The notes under the pieces are model-generated. The model had not been told where the DNA came from and ran no database searches. It saw only the letters and a program-made list of their open reading frames with translations. A stretch of 64,000 nt of DNA from Yersinia aldovae ATCC 35236 (GTDB lineage Bacteria > Pseudomonadota > Gammaproteobacteria > Enterobacterales > Enterobacteriaceae), in assembly GCF_000173735.1 (NCBI RefSeq), contig NZ_ACCB01000004.1, positions 1-64,000 on the forward strand, written 5' to 3'. Both the position numbers and the translations under genes were made by a program. Shown one piece after another: positions 1 through 10,632 of the stretch (positions are counted from its first letter, which is position 1; every line of letters begins with the position of its first letter).

Positions 1-35
1 TGTTTCTGACAGCGACGACTCGATCATAGCATGTG

Positions 36-178
36 ACAAACTGCGAATGCAGTTTGAACCGCGCCTTACGCTGGCCCCTTTAGGGGTGAGACTCATCCAT
101 AAATGAGACGAATACAGTAGACTACCAGGCATCAAATCAAGCCGAGACCCCATGCCAAAAGCGTGGGGTTTTTGCTGT
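36..178 (+). ncRNA. Candidate structured small RNA or 3' UTR ending in an intrinsic terminator
   Basis: No protein gene is visible here. Several hairpins follow one another on the plus strand: an 8-bp stem with loop GAAT (CAAACTGC/GCAGTTTG, about 38-57), a CCCC/GGGG stem (about 75-86), a CTCAT/ATGAG stem (about 92-107), then ACCCCATGC/GCGTGGGGT followed by TTTTT (about 149-175), a good rho-independent terminator reading rightward. This could be a small RNA or the tail of a transcript entering from the left. Part of it resembles the dispersed repeat described further on. I do not recognise a named RNA. Confidence 0.3.
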
Positions 179-330
179 GTGGAGAAAAGTAAAATACGGC
201 TGAATGTTGACTCCTCAGGTTACAACTTCTCAGGATGAGAGGCATCGCTCAGATGAGCCGGGTGTGATGCTGAGAAAAGAGTGTGGTCAGAGATACAAAT
301 AAGAGAGGAGGCTACCCTGATGGGTAGCCT

Positions 331-469
331 TGAGGTTGATGACAACGTGCCAGCTACGGTGAAAACAGGCCGATAGTAGATATACCGTAAAGACTTCCTC
401 GTAGGCTCGAGCCGTACCATCCCTGGTGCGAACGCTTTGTCTTCTGCCCGTACTTACCCCGCAAGATAG
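331..469. repeat. Dispersed intergenic repeat, copy A
   Basis: This segment aligns by eye with 25144-25271. Shared blocks include TGAGGTTRATGACAACG, ACAGGCCGAT, GACTTCC, CTTGA/CTCGA followed by CCGYRCCAT, and TTCTKCCCG. It lies between genes and contains only a short translatable frame that looks like a by-product of the repeat. A GGCTACCC/GGGTAGCC hairpin sits just upstream (about 311-330). A third, partial match (GCAGTTTGAACCGCGCC) lies at about 48-64. This is probably a genus-specific repeat of the kind often mis-called as small hypothetical proteins. Confidence 0.55.
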
Positions 470-494
470 GATTATCGGGGTTTATCCGCCGTCT

Positions 495-516
495 GAGGCC
501 CCAAGGGGCCTTTTGT
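495..516 (+). terminator. Intrinsic terminator hairpin reading rightward
   Basis: GAGGCCCC-AA-GGGGCCTTTT is a GC-rich stem followed by T residues on the plus strand. It lies just past the 3' end of actP, which is on the other strand, so it would stop plus-strand transcription coming from the repeat region. On the minus strand the stem lacks a following T-tract, so it is a poor terminator for actP. Confidence 0.5.
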
Positions 517-529
517 GAATCAAACCGAA

Positions 530-2185
530 TTAGTGTGAGCTGCTTTGAGATGCACCCAAACCCGTTTGTGAACGAACAAACTGGGCTTTGAAGCGTAGCC
601 GTTCTTGCTGGCCCTCTGCTGAGTTATCGGTAATGGAGAAGAACCAAATCCCGACGAATGCCACTATCATTGAGAACAATGCTGGATATTCATAGGGATA
701 GATTGGTTTTGCATGGCCGAGAATTGTCACCCAGATGGTTGGGCCTAGAATCATCAGGATCACCGCAGTCAGTAACCCCAACCAGCCCCCAATCATTGCG
801 CCACGAGTGGTCAGTTTATCCCAATACATTGATATAAAAATGATTGGGAAGTTACAACTGGCGGCAATGGAGAATGCTAAACCTACCATGAAAGCAATAT
901 TTTGTTTTTCAAACAAAATACCCAATCCGATAGCGACAAACCCCAAAACAACAACGGTGATTTTAGATACTCTCAGTTCATCACGTTCATTCGCTTTACC
1001 CTTCTTGATGACGCTAGCGTAAAGGTCATGAGAAACCGCAGATGCACCCGCTAGTGTCAGACCTGCTACCACCGCAAGAATTGTTGCGAAGGCCACAGCT
1101 GAGATAAAGCCCAAGAAGAAGCTGCCACCTACGGCATCAGCCAGATGAACTGCCGCCATATTGTTGCCACCCAGTAATGCTCCGGCAGCGTCTTTAAAGG
1201 CTGGATTCGGGCCGACCAACAGGATAGCGCCAAATCCAATAATAAAGGTCAATATGTAGAAGTAACCGATAAAGCCAGTTGCATAGAACACGCTCTTACG
1301 GGCTTCTTTGGCATCACTTACCGTAAAGAAACGCATCAGAATATGTGGTAAGCCCGCAGTGCCGAACATCAGCGCTAATCCGAGTGATAATGCGGATATC
1401 GGGTCAGATACCAGCCCTCCTGGGCTCATGATTGATAAGCCTTTAGGGTGAACTTTGACGGCTTCGCTGAATAATGTATTGAAGTTAAAATTAACCGATT
1501 TCATGACCATGATGGCCATAAATGAGGCTCCGGCCAACAGCAATACCGCTTTAATTATCTGTACCCATGTTGTGGCTAACATGCCGCCAAACAGGACGTA
1601 CAGCACCATCAAGATACCGACCAATACAACGGCAACGTGGTAGTTTAAACCGAATAGTAGCTCAATCAACTTACCTGCACCGACCATTTGTGCGATCAGG
1701 TACAAAGCCACTACAACTAATGAGCCACAGGCAGATAAGGTTCGGATGGGTCTTTGTTTTAATCGGTAAGATGCCACATCAGCAAAGGTGTAGCGCCCCA
1801 GGTTACGCAGACGTTCAGCGATTAAGAATAGAATGATTGGCCAGCCGATAAGGAACCCGATGGAATAAATCAGACCATCGTAACCGGAGGTATAGACCAA
1901 TGCGGAAATACCGAGAAATGATGCTGCAGACATAAAGTCACCGGCAATCGCCAAACCATTTTGGAAACCGGTAATGCGCCCTCCCGCTGTGTAATAATCT
2001 TGTCGAGAGCGGGTGCGTTTTGATGCCCAGTAGGTGATATATAAAGTCGCGCCAACAAATAGCACGAACATCACAATCGCCTGGATATTGAGTGGTTGGC
2101 GATGAACTTCGCCGGTTATAGCTTCTGCTTGTGACAGTGCAGGCAGAGTCAATAAGGAAAGTACGGACCAATGGCGGGTCTTCAT
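530..2185 (-). CDS. actP: Acetate/glycolate:cation symporter ActP
   Basis: Inner-membrane symporter of the sodium:solute symporter (SSS) family that imports acetate and glycolate for use by Acs. The 551-residue product has an N-terminal signal-like segment (about residues 1-22, ending SQAEA) and then about 13 hydrophobic segments with SSS features such as [14 protein letters not shown]. The length is close to the usual enterobacterial 549. It is the last gene of acs-yjcH-actP: its ATG overlaps the yjcH stop by 4 bases, which indicates translational coupling. Nothing looks broken. Confidence 0.96.
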   Translation of the reverse strand: MKTRHWSVLSLLTLPALSQAEAITGEVHRQPLNIQAIVMFVLFVGATLYITYWASKRTRSRQDYYTAGGRITGFQNGLAIAGDFMSAASFLGISALVYTSGYDGLIYSIGFLIGWPIILFLIAERLRNLGRYTFADVASYRLKQRPIRTLSACGSLVVVALYLIAQMVGAGKLIELLFGLNYHVAVVLVGILMVLYVLFGGMLATTWVQIIKAVLLLAGASFMAIMVMKSVNFNFNTLFSEAVKVHPKGLSIMSPGGLVSDPISALSLGLALMFGTAGLPHILMRFFTVSDAKEARKSVFYATGFIGYFYILTFIIGFGAILLVGPNPAFKDAAGALLGGNNMAAVHLADAVGGSFFLGFISAVAFATILAVVAGLTLAGASAVSHDLYASVIKKGKANERDELRVSKITVVVLGFVAIGLGILFEKQNIAFMVGLAFSIAASCNFPIIFISMYWDKLTTRGAMIGGWLGLLTAVILMILGPTIWVTILGHAKPIYPYEYPALFSMIVAFVGIWFFSITDNSAEGQQERLRFKAQFVRSQTGLGASQSSSH

Positions 2186-2493
2186 TGCTTCACCTCACGA
2201 AGAATTTCTGCCGTCAGACGGTCAAACTCGCCATTAGCACGAATAACGTAAATACCGGTCAGAACAAAAGAAATAACAATCAAACCCACACCAACGGGAA
2301 TGCCGCGAGTAATGGTCGAACCTGCGTATAGCGGGGTGCCGAGCCATTGTGGTTCGAAAGCAATAAGGAAAATGAAACCGACATACAGCGCCAAGGTAAT
2401 TAGCGACAGTAGCCAGGCAAAGCGACTGCGCTTTTGCACCAACTCTTTGAAACGCGGGTTATTTTCAATCTCTTGATAAATGTTGTCATTCAT
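2182..2493 (-). CDS. yjcH: DUF485 inner-membrane protein YjcH
   Basis: Small membrane protein of 103 residues with two hydrophobic helices (about 28-50 and 60-82), a pattern typical of the DUF485 family that almost always accompanies actP. It probably assists or stabilises the ActP transporter, but its biochemical role is not established. It sits between acs (54 bp gap) and actP (4-bp overlap) in one operon. The start is supported by GGAGAG a few bases upstream. Confidence 0.94.
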   Translation of the reverse strand: MNDNIYQEIENNPRFKELVQKRSRFAWLLSLITLALYVGFIFLIAFEPQWLGTPLYAGSTITRGIPVGVGLIVISFVLTGIYVIRANGEFDRLTAEILREVKQ

Positions 2494-2547
2494 CAGAGTC
2501 TCTCCTTTGAGGCATTAATTAAGTTTGCCGCCCGTAGGCGGCACAAT

Positions 2548-4506
2548 TTACGACGGCGTTTGCATTAATTGTTTTTCTTCCAGTAATTTGTCCACGACAC
2601 CCGGATCGGCCAGTGTTGAGGTATCCCCTAAGTTGCTGGTATCGCCTGCGGCTATTTTGCGCAGAATACGGCGCATAATTTTGCCTGAGCGGGTTTTTGG
2701 CAGTGAATCAGTCCAGTGCAATATATCGGGTGTGGCGATTGGGCCAATCTCTTTACGTACCCAGTTACGTACCTCGCTATACAGCTCAGGTGTTGGCTCT
2801 TCACCATGATTCAGTGTGATGTAGGCATAGATTGCCTGCCCTTTAATGTTATGCGGAACCCCAACAACCGCGGCTTCGGCAATTTTTGGGTGTGAAACCA
2901 GTGCTGATTCAATTTCAGCGGTACCCAAACGATGACCTGATACGTTCAGCACATCATCAACCCGGCCGGTTATCCAGTAGTAGCCATCTTCGTCACGACG
3001 TGCGCCATCACCACTGAAATACATGCCTTTAAAGGTGGAAAAATAGGTTTGTTCAAAGCGCTCATGATCGCCAAACAGGGTGCGTGCCTGACCGGGCCAC
3101 GAGTCGGTGATGACTAAATTACCTTCGGCGGTACCTTCTTGTGGGTTACCCAGGTTGTCTACCAGCGCCGGCTGCACCCCAAAGAATGGGCGAGTTGCAG
3201 AACCTGCTTTCAATTCGGTAGCACCTGGCAGTGGCGTTATCATGAAACCACCGGTTTCAGTCTGCCACCAGGTATCAACTATTGGGCATTTGCTGTTACC
3301 GATTTTGTTGTAATACCATTCCCAAGCTTCCGGGTTAATAGGCTCACCAACTGATCCCATGATGCGCAGGGAGTCGCGTTTGGTGCCTTCGATGGCTTTA
3401 TCGCCTTCGGCCATCAAAGCGCGGATGGCTGTTGGGGCGGTATACAGAATATTGACCTGATGTTTATCAATCACCTGACCTAAACGATTGACGCCCGGAT
3501 AGTTCGGTACACCTTCAAACATTAAGGTAATGGCACCGCATGCCAGTGGGCCATACAGTAAATAGCTGTGGCCAGTGACCCAACCCACATCAGCAGTACA
3601 CCAGTAGATATCGCCAGGGTGGTAATCAAAAACGTATTTAAAGGTCAGTGCGGCATAAACCAAGTAACCGCCGGTGGTATGTAATACCCCTTTCGGTTTA
3701 CCGGTAGAGCCGGAGGTATAAAGGATAAACAGCGGATCTTCCGCATTCATTTCTTCTGGTGGGCAGTCAGTGGAGGCTTCTTTAATCAGCTCATGCCACC
3801 ATAAGTCGCGGCCATCTTTCCAGTAACTGGCATTACCGGTGCGTTGGAAAACCACAACATTCTTGATACTGGTAATGGCCGGGTTTTTCAGCGCTTCATC
3901 GACATTTTTTTTCAGGGGAATTGCGCGACCAGCACGGATGCCTTCATCGGCAGTAATCACCAGTTTTGAGTTAGAGTCGATAATTCGGCCAGCGACGGCA
4001 TCAGGTGAGAATCCACCAAAAATCACCGAATGAACCGCACCAATGCGGGCGCAGGCCAGCATTGCAACGGCGGCTTCCGGCACCATCGGCATATAAATTG
4101 CGACTACGTCGCCCTTTTTGATACCAAGGCTTTTCAATACATTGGCGAACTGGCAGACATCGTGATGAAGTTGTTTATAGGTGACGGTTTTTGATTGATT
4201 TGGGTCATCACCTTCCCAAATAATTGCCGTTTGATCTCCGCGTTCAGCCAGGTGGCGGTCAAGGCAGTTAGCTGCCAGATTCAAGGTGCCATCTTCAAAC
4301 CAGCGAATACTGACATGGCCGGGATCGAAAGAGGTATTCTTCACCGTTTTATACGGTTTAATCCAATCAAGGATTTTGCCTTGCTCACCCCAGAATGTAT
4401 CCGGGTCCTGCACAGATTGTTGATAGTATTGATGATATTGTTCTGGGCTTATCAGGGCATGTTCTGCAATTGCAGTTGGAATGGGGTGCTTATGTATTTG
4501 GCTCAT
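2548..4506 (-). CDS. acs: Acetyl-coenzyme A synthetase
   Basis: Cytosolic AMP-forming enzyme that converts acetate, ATP and CoA to acetyl-CoA through acetyl-AMP. The 652-residue length equals that of E. coli Acs. Visible motifs are the adenylate-forming P-loop [11 protein letters not shown], the core [20 protein letters not shown], and the C-terminal [11 protein letters not shown]. The lysine of that last motif is residue 609, the known site of regulatory acetylation in this family. A strong AGGAGA precedes the ATG. It is the first gene of acs-yjcH-actP, the pathway for low external acetate; no broken features are seen. Confidence 0.97.
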   Translation of the reverse strand: MSQIHKHPIPTAIAEHALISPEQYHQYYQQSVQDPDTFWGEQGKILDWIKPYKTVKNTSFDPGHVSIRWFEDGTLNLAANCLDRHLAERGDQTAIIWEGDDPNQSKTVTYKQLHHDVCQFANVLKSLGIKKGDVVAIYMPMVPEAAVAMLACARIGAVHSVIFGGFSPDAVAGRIIDSNSKLVITADEGIRAGRAIPLKKNVDEALKNPAITSIKNVVVFQRTGNASYWKDGRDLWWHELIKEASTDCPPEEMNAEDPLFILYTSGSTGKPKGVLHTTGGYLVYAALTFKYVFDYHPGDIYWCTADVGWVTGHSYLLYGPLACGAITLMFEGVPNYPGVNRLGQVIDKHQVNILYTAPTAIRALMAEGDKAIEGTKRDSLRIMGSVGEPINPEAWEWYYNKIGNSKCPIVDTWWQTETGGFMITPLPGATELKAGSATRPFFGVQPALVDNLGNPQEGTAEGNLVITDSWPGQARTLFGDHERFEQTYFSTFKGMYFSGDGARRDEDGYYWITGRVDDVLNVSGHRLGTAEIESALVSHPKIAEAAVVGVPHNIKGQAIYAYITLNHGEEPTPELYSEVRNWVRKEIGPIATPDILHWTDSLPKTRSGKIMRRILRKIAAGDTSNLGDTSTLADPGVVDKLLEEKQLMQTPS

Positions 4507-5425
4507 AGTTAGTTCTCCTTGAGATTGTTAATAATATGTCAACTAAAGGTTAATTATAGTGTGGGCGTCTGTTTTGTTTCTTTTTTGGGCGACAGATCAC
4601 GCATAAAAGATGTTGATTTAGAGACTTACCTGATGGGCTGCGTGGTGAATCGATACCTTAATGATAGGAGAGGTGTGAAATGGCAAAGCAATAAAGGAAG
4701 AAAATGTGCCAATTAGCCTGTTTATGGCTTCAGATGGAGATATTAAGGATGAGGTGGGTTGGAAGTGCTGACCGGGCGTGATTAATACCGTACAGTGTTC
4801 TGTGTTAACGTCAAAAAGATAAAATAGTTTACATCTATAAGTAAAATCTTATTTTGATATCTGACTGTGATTATAATGAGATATATATTTCGATGTGGAA
4901 TACGGGCATATAAATGAAAAATATAACAGCATAAATATGCAATTTCATGTATTAATTTTCGTGTTTTTTCATTTCCTCACTTGTGAGAGAAATAGTCAGT
5001 TTTATTGCGAATTATTTATAATAAGCGGAGAATAATCATAGTTTGTTTTAACAAAATGAAAACATAATAACTCAAAAAATAAAACATTATTGTGGTTTAT
5101 AAGAAGATTTAATTTAGCTTGTTTTTTATACTTGGCAGTTAAGCCGCTGTTTACGAATAATGCTTTTTACTTTTTTAATAACAAATATTTACCGAATATT
5201 GAGATGCTACATGGCCGAATTTATGTGACATATCAATGTGGGTATAGTGTAAACAAGGCTTGCAGAAGAGTGTCCAAAAATGATACTGGTTTATAACGTG
5301 GACGGCTGGCGGGAGGCTGAACCATAATTTATATCAACTATAGCCCCGTGTTTAATGATTAAGTATTCTATTTTGAATGCAGGGAAATCTGCGTTTTATA
5401 GAATGCTTTGAGGAATTTTTAGGGT
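4507..5425. other. Intergenic region between divergent acs and gltP
   Basis: About 0.9 kb, strongly AT-rich, with no convincing gene. The few open frames are short and lack ribosome binding sites. It must hold the divergent promoters of acs (minus) and gltP (plus). In E. coli the nrf nitrite-reductase operon lies between these two genes; no nrf-like coding sequence or remnant is visible here. Confidence 0.7.
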
Positions 5426-6742
5426 ATGAAAAGTGTAAAAATAAGTCTGGCCTGGCAAATACTCATTGCACTGGTTTTAGGTATTTTGGTAGGTGCTGTA
5501 TTACATAACCAAATTGAATCCAGAGAGTGGTTAGTTAGCAATATCTTGAGTCCAGCGGGTGATATTTTTATCCGCTTAATTAAAATGATTGTAGTGCCAA
5601 TTGTTATTTCCACATTGATCGTCGGCATTGCCGGTGTTGGTGATGCGAAAAAGCTTGGGCGGATTGGCCTGAAAACTATCATCTATTTTGAAGTTATCAC
5701 GACAGTGGCCATTATTGTCGGCATCACCTTAGCGAATGTGTTTCAACCAGGGCATGGCATTGATATGTCAGCGCTCACCGTGGTGGATATCTCGCAGTAT
5801 GAAAAAACCACGGAACAGGTGCAAAGTGGCAGCCACAGTTTGGTAAGCACAATCTTGTCGCTGATCCCCGCCAACGTCTTTGCTTCAATGGCGAAAGGCG
5901 ATATGTTGCCAATCATTTTCTTCTCGGTGTTGTTCGGTCTAGGATTGTCTTCATTACCAAAAGAGACCAAAGAGCCACTGCTGAATGTATTCAAAGCCGT
6001 TTCTGAAAGTATGTTCAAAGTCACTCACATGATCATGCGTTATGCCCCGATAGGGGTGTTTGGTTTGATCTCGGTGACGGTTGCCAACTTTGGTTTTACC
6101 TCACTTATCCCGCTGGCTAAGCTGGTTATTCTGGTTTACGCCGCAATTCTATTCTTTGCGTTGGTTGTGTTGGGAACGGTGGCCAGATTATGTAAATTGC
6201 GCATCTGGATATTGATTCGGATTCTGAAAGATGAGCTAATTTTAGCTTATTCCACGGCTAGCTCTGAAACCGTATTGCCGCGAATTATCGAGAAAATGGA
6301 AGCCTATGGCGCACCAAAATCGATTACCAGTTTTGTGGTTCCGACGGGTTATTCTTTCAACTTAGATGGTTCTACCCTTTATCAAAGTATTGCTGCGATA
6401 TTCATTGCCCAGCTATATGGTATTGAGCTGTCCATTGGGCAAGAGATCATTCTGGTACTAACGCTAATGGTGACGTCGAAGGGGATCGCCGGTGTACCGG
6501 GCGTGTCGTTTGTTGTCTTGCTGGCAACATTGGGCAGCGTGGGTATTCCGTTAGAAGGCTTGGCCTTTATTGCCGGTGTAGACCGAATTCTGGATATGGC
6601 ACGTACCGCTCTGAATGTGGTGGGAAATGCGCTGGCAGTGTTGGTGATTGCCAAATGGGAACATCAGTTTGACCATAAAAAAGCCAAAGCTTATGAGAAA
6701 GCGTTTTTTGCATCCCAGCAGACGCCGGTTAATCAGGGCTAA
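5426..6742 (+). CDS. gltP: Glutamate/aspartate:proton symporter GltP
   Basis: Inner-membrane proton symporter for L-glutamate and L-aspartate of the dicarboxylate/amino acid:cation symporter family. The 438-residue product is nearly collinear with E. coli GltP (437). It contains the serine-rich hairpin region AYSTASSETVLPR, the substrate-site stretch VPTGYSFNLDGST and the late helix motif GIAGVPGVSFVVL. The start follows GAGGAATTTTTAGGGT. It is monocistronic and faces the two-component genes across a shared terminator. No defects were seen. Confidence 0.96.
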   Translation: MKSVKISLAWQILIALVLGILVGAVLHNQIESREWLVSNILSPAGDIFIRLIKMIVVPIVISTLIVGIAGVGDAKKLGRIGLKTIIYFEVITTVAIIVGITLANVFQPGHGIDMSALTVVDISQYEKTTEQVQSGSHSLVSTILSLIPANVFASMAKGDMLPIIFFSVLFGLGLSSLPKETKEPLLNVFKAVSESMFKVTHMIMRYAPIGVFGLISVTVANFGFTSLIPLAKLVILVYAAILFFALVVLGTVARLCKLRIWILIRILKDELILAYSTASSETVLPRIIEKMEAYGAPKSITSFVVPTGYSFNLDGSTLYQSIAAIFIAQLYGIELSIGQEIILVLTLMVTSKGIAGVPGVSFVVLLATLGSVGIPLEGLAFIAGVDRILDMARTALNVVGNALAVLVIAKWEHQFDHKKAKAYEKAFFASQQTPVNQG

Positions 6743-6771
6743 TACATACATAACTCCATGATATATTCGTG

Positions 6772-6808
6772 AAAACCCCTGTTGGATGAATTCCGATAGG
6801 GCGTTTTC
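6772..6808. terminator. Likely bidirectional terminator between gltP and the response regulator
   Basis: AAAACCCCT pairs with AGGGCGTTTT around a central region, giving a stem flanked by A residues on the left and T residues on the right. It lies between convergent genes, so it can serve gltP (plus) and the response regulator (minus). Confidence 0.55.
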
Positions 6809-6862
6809 ATTTGTATTTATGTTCAATAATAGAACAGTGAAATTTTGACTGATTTATAACGA

Positions 6863-7495
6863 TTATTCATTCATTCCTAAACGATATGACCAATTAATCA
6901 GTTCTGCCACTTTGTGTACATCCAGTTTCTTCATCATATTAAGTCGGTGAGTTTCCACGGTTTTCTTGCTGATAGATAGCCTGTCAGCAATGATACGGTT
7001 ACATGCGCCTTCGGTGATTAACTTCAAAACTTGACGCTCGCGGGGGGTTAGCGCTGTTCTGCTGTTGTCACTATTTTGCGTTAGCCTATTCACCCGAGAG
7101 ATATCCAGAGTGGGGTCAATATAGTGTTTACCAGCGGTAACGGTTTGAATCGCGGCCATCAAGATCTGTTGTGGGCTTTTCTTCAGAACATAACCCAGCG
7201 CGCCACTGTTCAATGTCTTATTAGCGTAGTGCTCCTCGTGGCGGGCGGTTAATACCAGAATCTTCATTTTAGGCCAGCGGCGAACAAGCTGAATAATGAC
7301 GTCAAGGCCATCCATTCCCGGTAATCCTAAATCAATTATCACAATGTCCGGCTCGGTTTTCCTGCATAAGTCGTACACATCCAACCCATTATCAGCCTGA
7401 CCGACTATTTGATAGCGTGGATAAGCCGCGAGCATGTTTCTGATACCATTGATAATCAGTTCATGGTCGTCAACAATCAGTAATTTTACATTCAT
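6863..7495 (-). CDS. SsrB-like NarL/LuxR-family response regulator
   Basis: Cytoplasmic DNA-binding response regulator of 210 residues. The receiver domain (about 1-120) has the acidic pair D9-D10, the phospho-acceptor D55 in IIDLGLPGMDG, and the conserved lysine after GALGYVL. The C-terminal LuxR-type helix-turn-helix (about 148-207) includes LTPRERQVLKLI and KTVETHRLNMMKKL. Among recalled proteins it is closest to Salmonella SsrB, the SPI-2 T3SS activator, sharing DDHE.IINGI, YIDPTL and KTVETHR.NMM.KL.VHK. It follows the hybrid kinase gene by 12 bp on the same strand, so the two form a cognate pair. No apparatus genes are adjacent, so its target is unknown. Confidence 0.85.
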   Translation of the reverse strand: MNVKLLIVDDHELIINGIRNMLAAYPRYQIVGQADNGLDVYDLCRKTEPDIVIIDLGLPGMDGLDVIIQLVRRWPKMKILVLTARHEEHYANKTLNSGALGYVLKKSPQQILMAAIQTVTAGKHYIDPTLDISRVNRLTQNSDNSRTALTPRERQVLKLITEGACNRIIADRLSISKKTVETHRLNMMKKLDVHKVAELINWSYRLGMNE

Positions 7496-7507
7496 AAGGT
7501 TATTCCT

Positions 7508-10336
7508 TTAACATGACGATTGAGGCGGAGTTGCAGGTGCTCCGGGGTTAAACAGCAAATCAATTATCTTATCCAGGTGTGCAATATCTTGTTGAGTCAT
7601 GATGTTGTGAGTTTCGAGAACAGTTTCCAATTGAAGCGCCGCCTCATATAACTCAATTAGTCCAGCTTGCCCGGCACAGCCTTTTAGTGTGTGGATTAGG
7701 TGCGATAAGAGCGGTAAGTTTTGACGCGCTTCTTTGATTTTCTGCATTAATAGTTGCAGTGAGCGATATAACTCTATGTTAAGTTGCGGGTTCGTCAGAT
7801 CCAGTAATGGTTTGGGACTGGATATTTGAGGGGTGAGGGGGAGGCCACGTTCCAGTTGAAATTGTGCGGTTAAGTCCAGTATTCCAGCCAGTTGCCACAA
7901 AGTGACCGGTTTTGACAGATAATGGCCCATTCCAGACTCATAAGCCCTGGTTTTCTCGTCTGGGCTGGCGTTTGCGCTGAGTGCCATTATCATGCAGTGT
8001 TTATCTACATTTTTGGTATCATTGCGCCAGCATTGGGTTGCTAGCAATCCGTCCATCCCCGGCATACGAATGTCCATCAATACCAAGTCAAAGCGTTGTG
8101 TCCGGCCGAGAGATAAAGCGGACTCACCACTTTCAGCCAGAGTGACCTGATGCCCCAATTGTTGCAGCATCATGCCTGTAATATCACGATTGGTCTGCAT
8201 ATCATCAATCAGCAATACGGCCATTTGCCAAGGTTGTAGAGGGATATTTGCGAGCACATTTGACGCATTTTCTTGCGAATATTCGCCTGATTGATGGTTA
8301 CCCGCCAAATGTCGCTTAACGTTAGCGTATAAGCGGCCAGGCAGGTAGTTCAGTTCCTTATCAGTAAAAAGTGCAGGTAGTCGTTGTGATGATTCATCGT
8401 CTGGAGTCTGACAGGTGATACCCCACGCAGATAATTGAGCGTGCAACGAATGTGGGACACACAGTTCTCCATCAAATAGCCTGCCCTGCGCGGTTTCACT
8501 CAATGGCAAAATTAATGAGAAGCGGCTGCCACGGTCTGTTTGGCTGGTGAGAACAAGGTGGCCGCCCATCATTCCCGCCAGATTATCTGCAATTGTCAGC
8601 CCCAGCCCTGTCCCCTGAGCATAGTCACTATTCTGAACAAAAGGCTGGAAAATCCTCAGTTGATTCTGCGGATCAATCCCACACCCGGTATCCTCAACGC
8701 TAAAACAGAGTTTTTGACCTTTACGGCAGACATGCAAACTAATGCTACCTTGTTGGGTAAATTTAACCGCATTACCTAATAAGTTGATCAAAATCTGCTT
8801 TAAGCGCTGACTGTCCAGCTCGAGTTCCAGTGGCACGTCCGAGCTAACATACGTTGAGAGTGCTATTGGTTTGTTCAATACCAGACTGTGAATGGTCAGC
8901 ATTGCCTGATCCAATAAAGGCAATAAGGCCGTTTTCTCCTGAGAAAGCGTCATTTGACCGGACTCAATACGCGAGAAGTCGAGAAGATTATTAATTATTG
9001 CCAGTAAAGAGAACGAACATTGGCGAGCGGTTTCCGCTAACTGCATTTGCTCTGGAGATAATGGGGTATTTTGCAGTAATTCAACGGCCCCTAAAGCTCC
9101 ATTTAATGGGGTACGGATTTCATGACTGATCGTGGTCAGATGTTCGCTTTTACGTTGATTGGCTTGCTCGGCTACCTGTTTGGATTTTGCCAGAGCCAGC
9201 GTGCGCTCTTTTACTTTCATCTCAAGGGTATCGTATTGCTCGTTTAGCGTATCGAGTAAATTATTGTAAGCACAAGCAATATGCCCTAGTTCATCCATGC
9301 GCTTTATCGGTAAGCGCGGTTCCATTGTTTGCGGGCCGGTCGCACCAATAATATTGACGAAATTCCACAATGGGATTGCCAGATAATATCGTAGTAGCAA
9401 TGACATTACTAAAGTCAGTAACAGTAAAATTGCCAGTGCCAAAGGCAACTGATATAAGGCGGGTTTAGCGGCTTCCCAGGCAAAACCGATGCGTGGATAA
9501 ATGACTAATTGTTGCCAACCGGGGCCTTTTAACTGCTTTCTTAATACCAGATAATCAGATGTTTGCTGCCAACCGTCGTGCAATACAGTATTTTTTAGCT
9601 GAGTCAGGATTTCATGCAATTGGTGGGAGGAGATACTCTGTTGAGCCATCGGTAATAAATCACCATTCTTATCGAGCCATAAATTAATGTCTCGCTGCTC
9701 TACCGGTTTATTATAGCTCACCAACCCATTAATTTTTAGGGCAAAGCCCGCCAACCCGCCCTCCTTATCGCAAACCGCGACCGAGACATGCCAACCCTCT
9801 TTAGAGGTATAAGCGGGTGCCCCCCAATAGACATTATTGTGGGTTGGAAAGATGGGCAGTAAAAGTAACTCCTTACGCCGCTGATTCAAATACTGACTTG
9901 ATACTTTTTGTGGCCTGAATAATGTAATGTCACTGTTTTTCCTCATGATAAAACTATCGAGATAATAGGTTTGTCCGACAGTGCCATAAGCCTGGATGAT
10001 CTGAAGGTCATTTTTATGTTGCGAGCGACGGCACCGTTCCAGGCTAAATGGAATTGTGTCGTCACTCGTGGTATTGACCGCGAATAAAGGCCACGTTGCC
10101 TGATTGTTTTTCCAGCGGTTTATCAATGAAGCCGCGTCTCGTTCGGCTCCTTCAAATTGGTGATTACTGAGGTCAGCACGCAGTTCGGCCATGTTGGTTA
10201 ATTCATTTATCAGCCGCTGGCGTGTGTTTTCATATGAGAAAAATGCGGTGACTGCCATCGAAATTAGCCAAATGGCCATTAATGTAACGCCCAGTAATAG
10301 TGTCAATCGAGTGACAAGCGATGATGATTTTTCCAT
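7508..10336 (-). CDS. SsrA/BvgS-type tripartite hybrid sensor histidine kinase
   Basis: Inner-membrane sensor kinase of 942 residues that would feed the response regulator by phosphorelay. In order: TM1 (about 10-32), a periplasmic sensor region (about 33-290), TM2 (about 292-318), a HAMP linker, a coiled segment, HisKA with SHEIRTPLNG (phospho-accepting H405), HATPase with NLLGNAVKF and GTGLGLTI, a receiver domain with LMDIRMPGMDG (D755), and a C-terminal HPt domain with HTLKGCAGQ (H882). All phosphorelay residues are present, so it looks functional. It shares the SsrA/EvgS/BvgS architecture, and the SsrB-like partner suggests a T3SS-regulatory origin. Confidence 0.88.
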   Translation of the reverse strand: MEKSSSLVTRLTLLLGVTLMAIWLISMAVTAFFSYENTRQRLINELTNMAELRADLSNHQFEGAERDAASLINRWKNNQATWPLFAVNTTSDDTIPFSLERCRRSQHKNDLQIIQAYGTVGQTYYLDSFIMRKNSDITLFRPQKVSSQYLNQRRKELLLLPIFPTHNNVYWGAPAYTSKEGWHVSVAVCDKEGGLAGFALKINGLVSYNKPVEQRDINLWLDKNGDLLPMAQQSISSHQLHEILTQLKNTVLHDGWQQTSDYLVLRKQLKGPGWQQLVIYPRIGFAWEAAKPALYQLPLALAILLLLTLVMSLLLRYYLAIPLWNFVNIIGATGPQTMEPRLPIKRMDELGHIACAYNNLLDTLNEQYDTLEMKVKERTLALAKSKQVAEQANQRKSEHLTTISHEIRTPLNGALGAVELLQNTPLSPEQMQLAETARQCSFSLLAIINNLLDFSRIESGQMTLSQEKTALLPLLDQAMLTIHSLVLNKPIALSTYVSSDVPLELELDSQRLKQILINLLGNAVKFTQQGSISLHVCRKGQKLCFSVEDTGCGIDPQNQLRIFQPFVQNSDYAQGTGLGLTIADNLAGMMGGHLVLTSQTDRGSRFSLILPLSETAQGRLFDGELCVPHSLHAQLSAWGITCQTPDDESSQRLPALFTDKELNYLPGRLYANVKRHLAGNHQSGEYSQENASNVLANIPLQPWQMAVLLIDDMQTNRDITGMMLQQLGHQVTLAESGESALSLGRTQRFDLVLMDIRMPGMDGLLATQCWRNDTKNVDKHCMIMALSANASPDEKTRAYESGMGHYLSKPVTLWQLAGILDLTAQFQLERGLPLTPQISSPKPLLDLTNPQLNIELYRSLQLLMQKIKEARQNLPLLSHLIHTLKGCAGQAGLIELYEAALQLETVLETHNIMTQQDIAHLDKIIDLLFNPGAPATPPQSSC

Positions 10337-10632
10337 AAAGTCGCCTGATTGTTTTTTTTAGTACGCCATAATCTAAATTTGATATCAAGAACTACACTTT
10401 TTTCATTACTATTCGTTATAGATTCATTTAGCTCTAACAAAAAAACACTCAGTTTTTTAATTTATAGCGGATATTTAATAATGAAAGATATGTAAAGGTA
10501 TTATCTCGGTATGAATTTTTCGGAAATAGCTGGCAAGTATTTTCTTAAGCAGATCTCAGGTATCTACCCGATCCCTTTCTGCTCTGTTATTTGCCAATAT
10601 GACTTACGGATAGCATCACTCTCAGGGATATT
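10337..10632. promoter_or_regulatory. Divergent promoter region between hybrid kinase and AraC-type gene
   Basis: 296 bp of AT-rich DNA separate the two divergent start codons and must carry both promoters. I cannot assign a specific operator. The arrangement suggests that the AraC-type protein, the response regulator, or both may bind here. Confidence 0.4.

Noticed and set aside
220..420. 66-codon minus-strand ORF in the left repeat
   Set aside because: It lies inside the dispersed repeat; the other copy carries a similar but differently framed peptide, and there is no ribosome site. Treated as repeat sequence.
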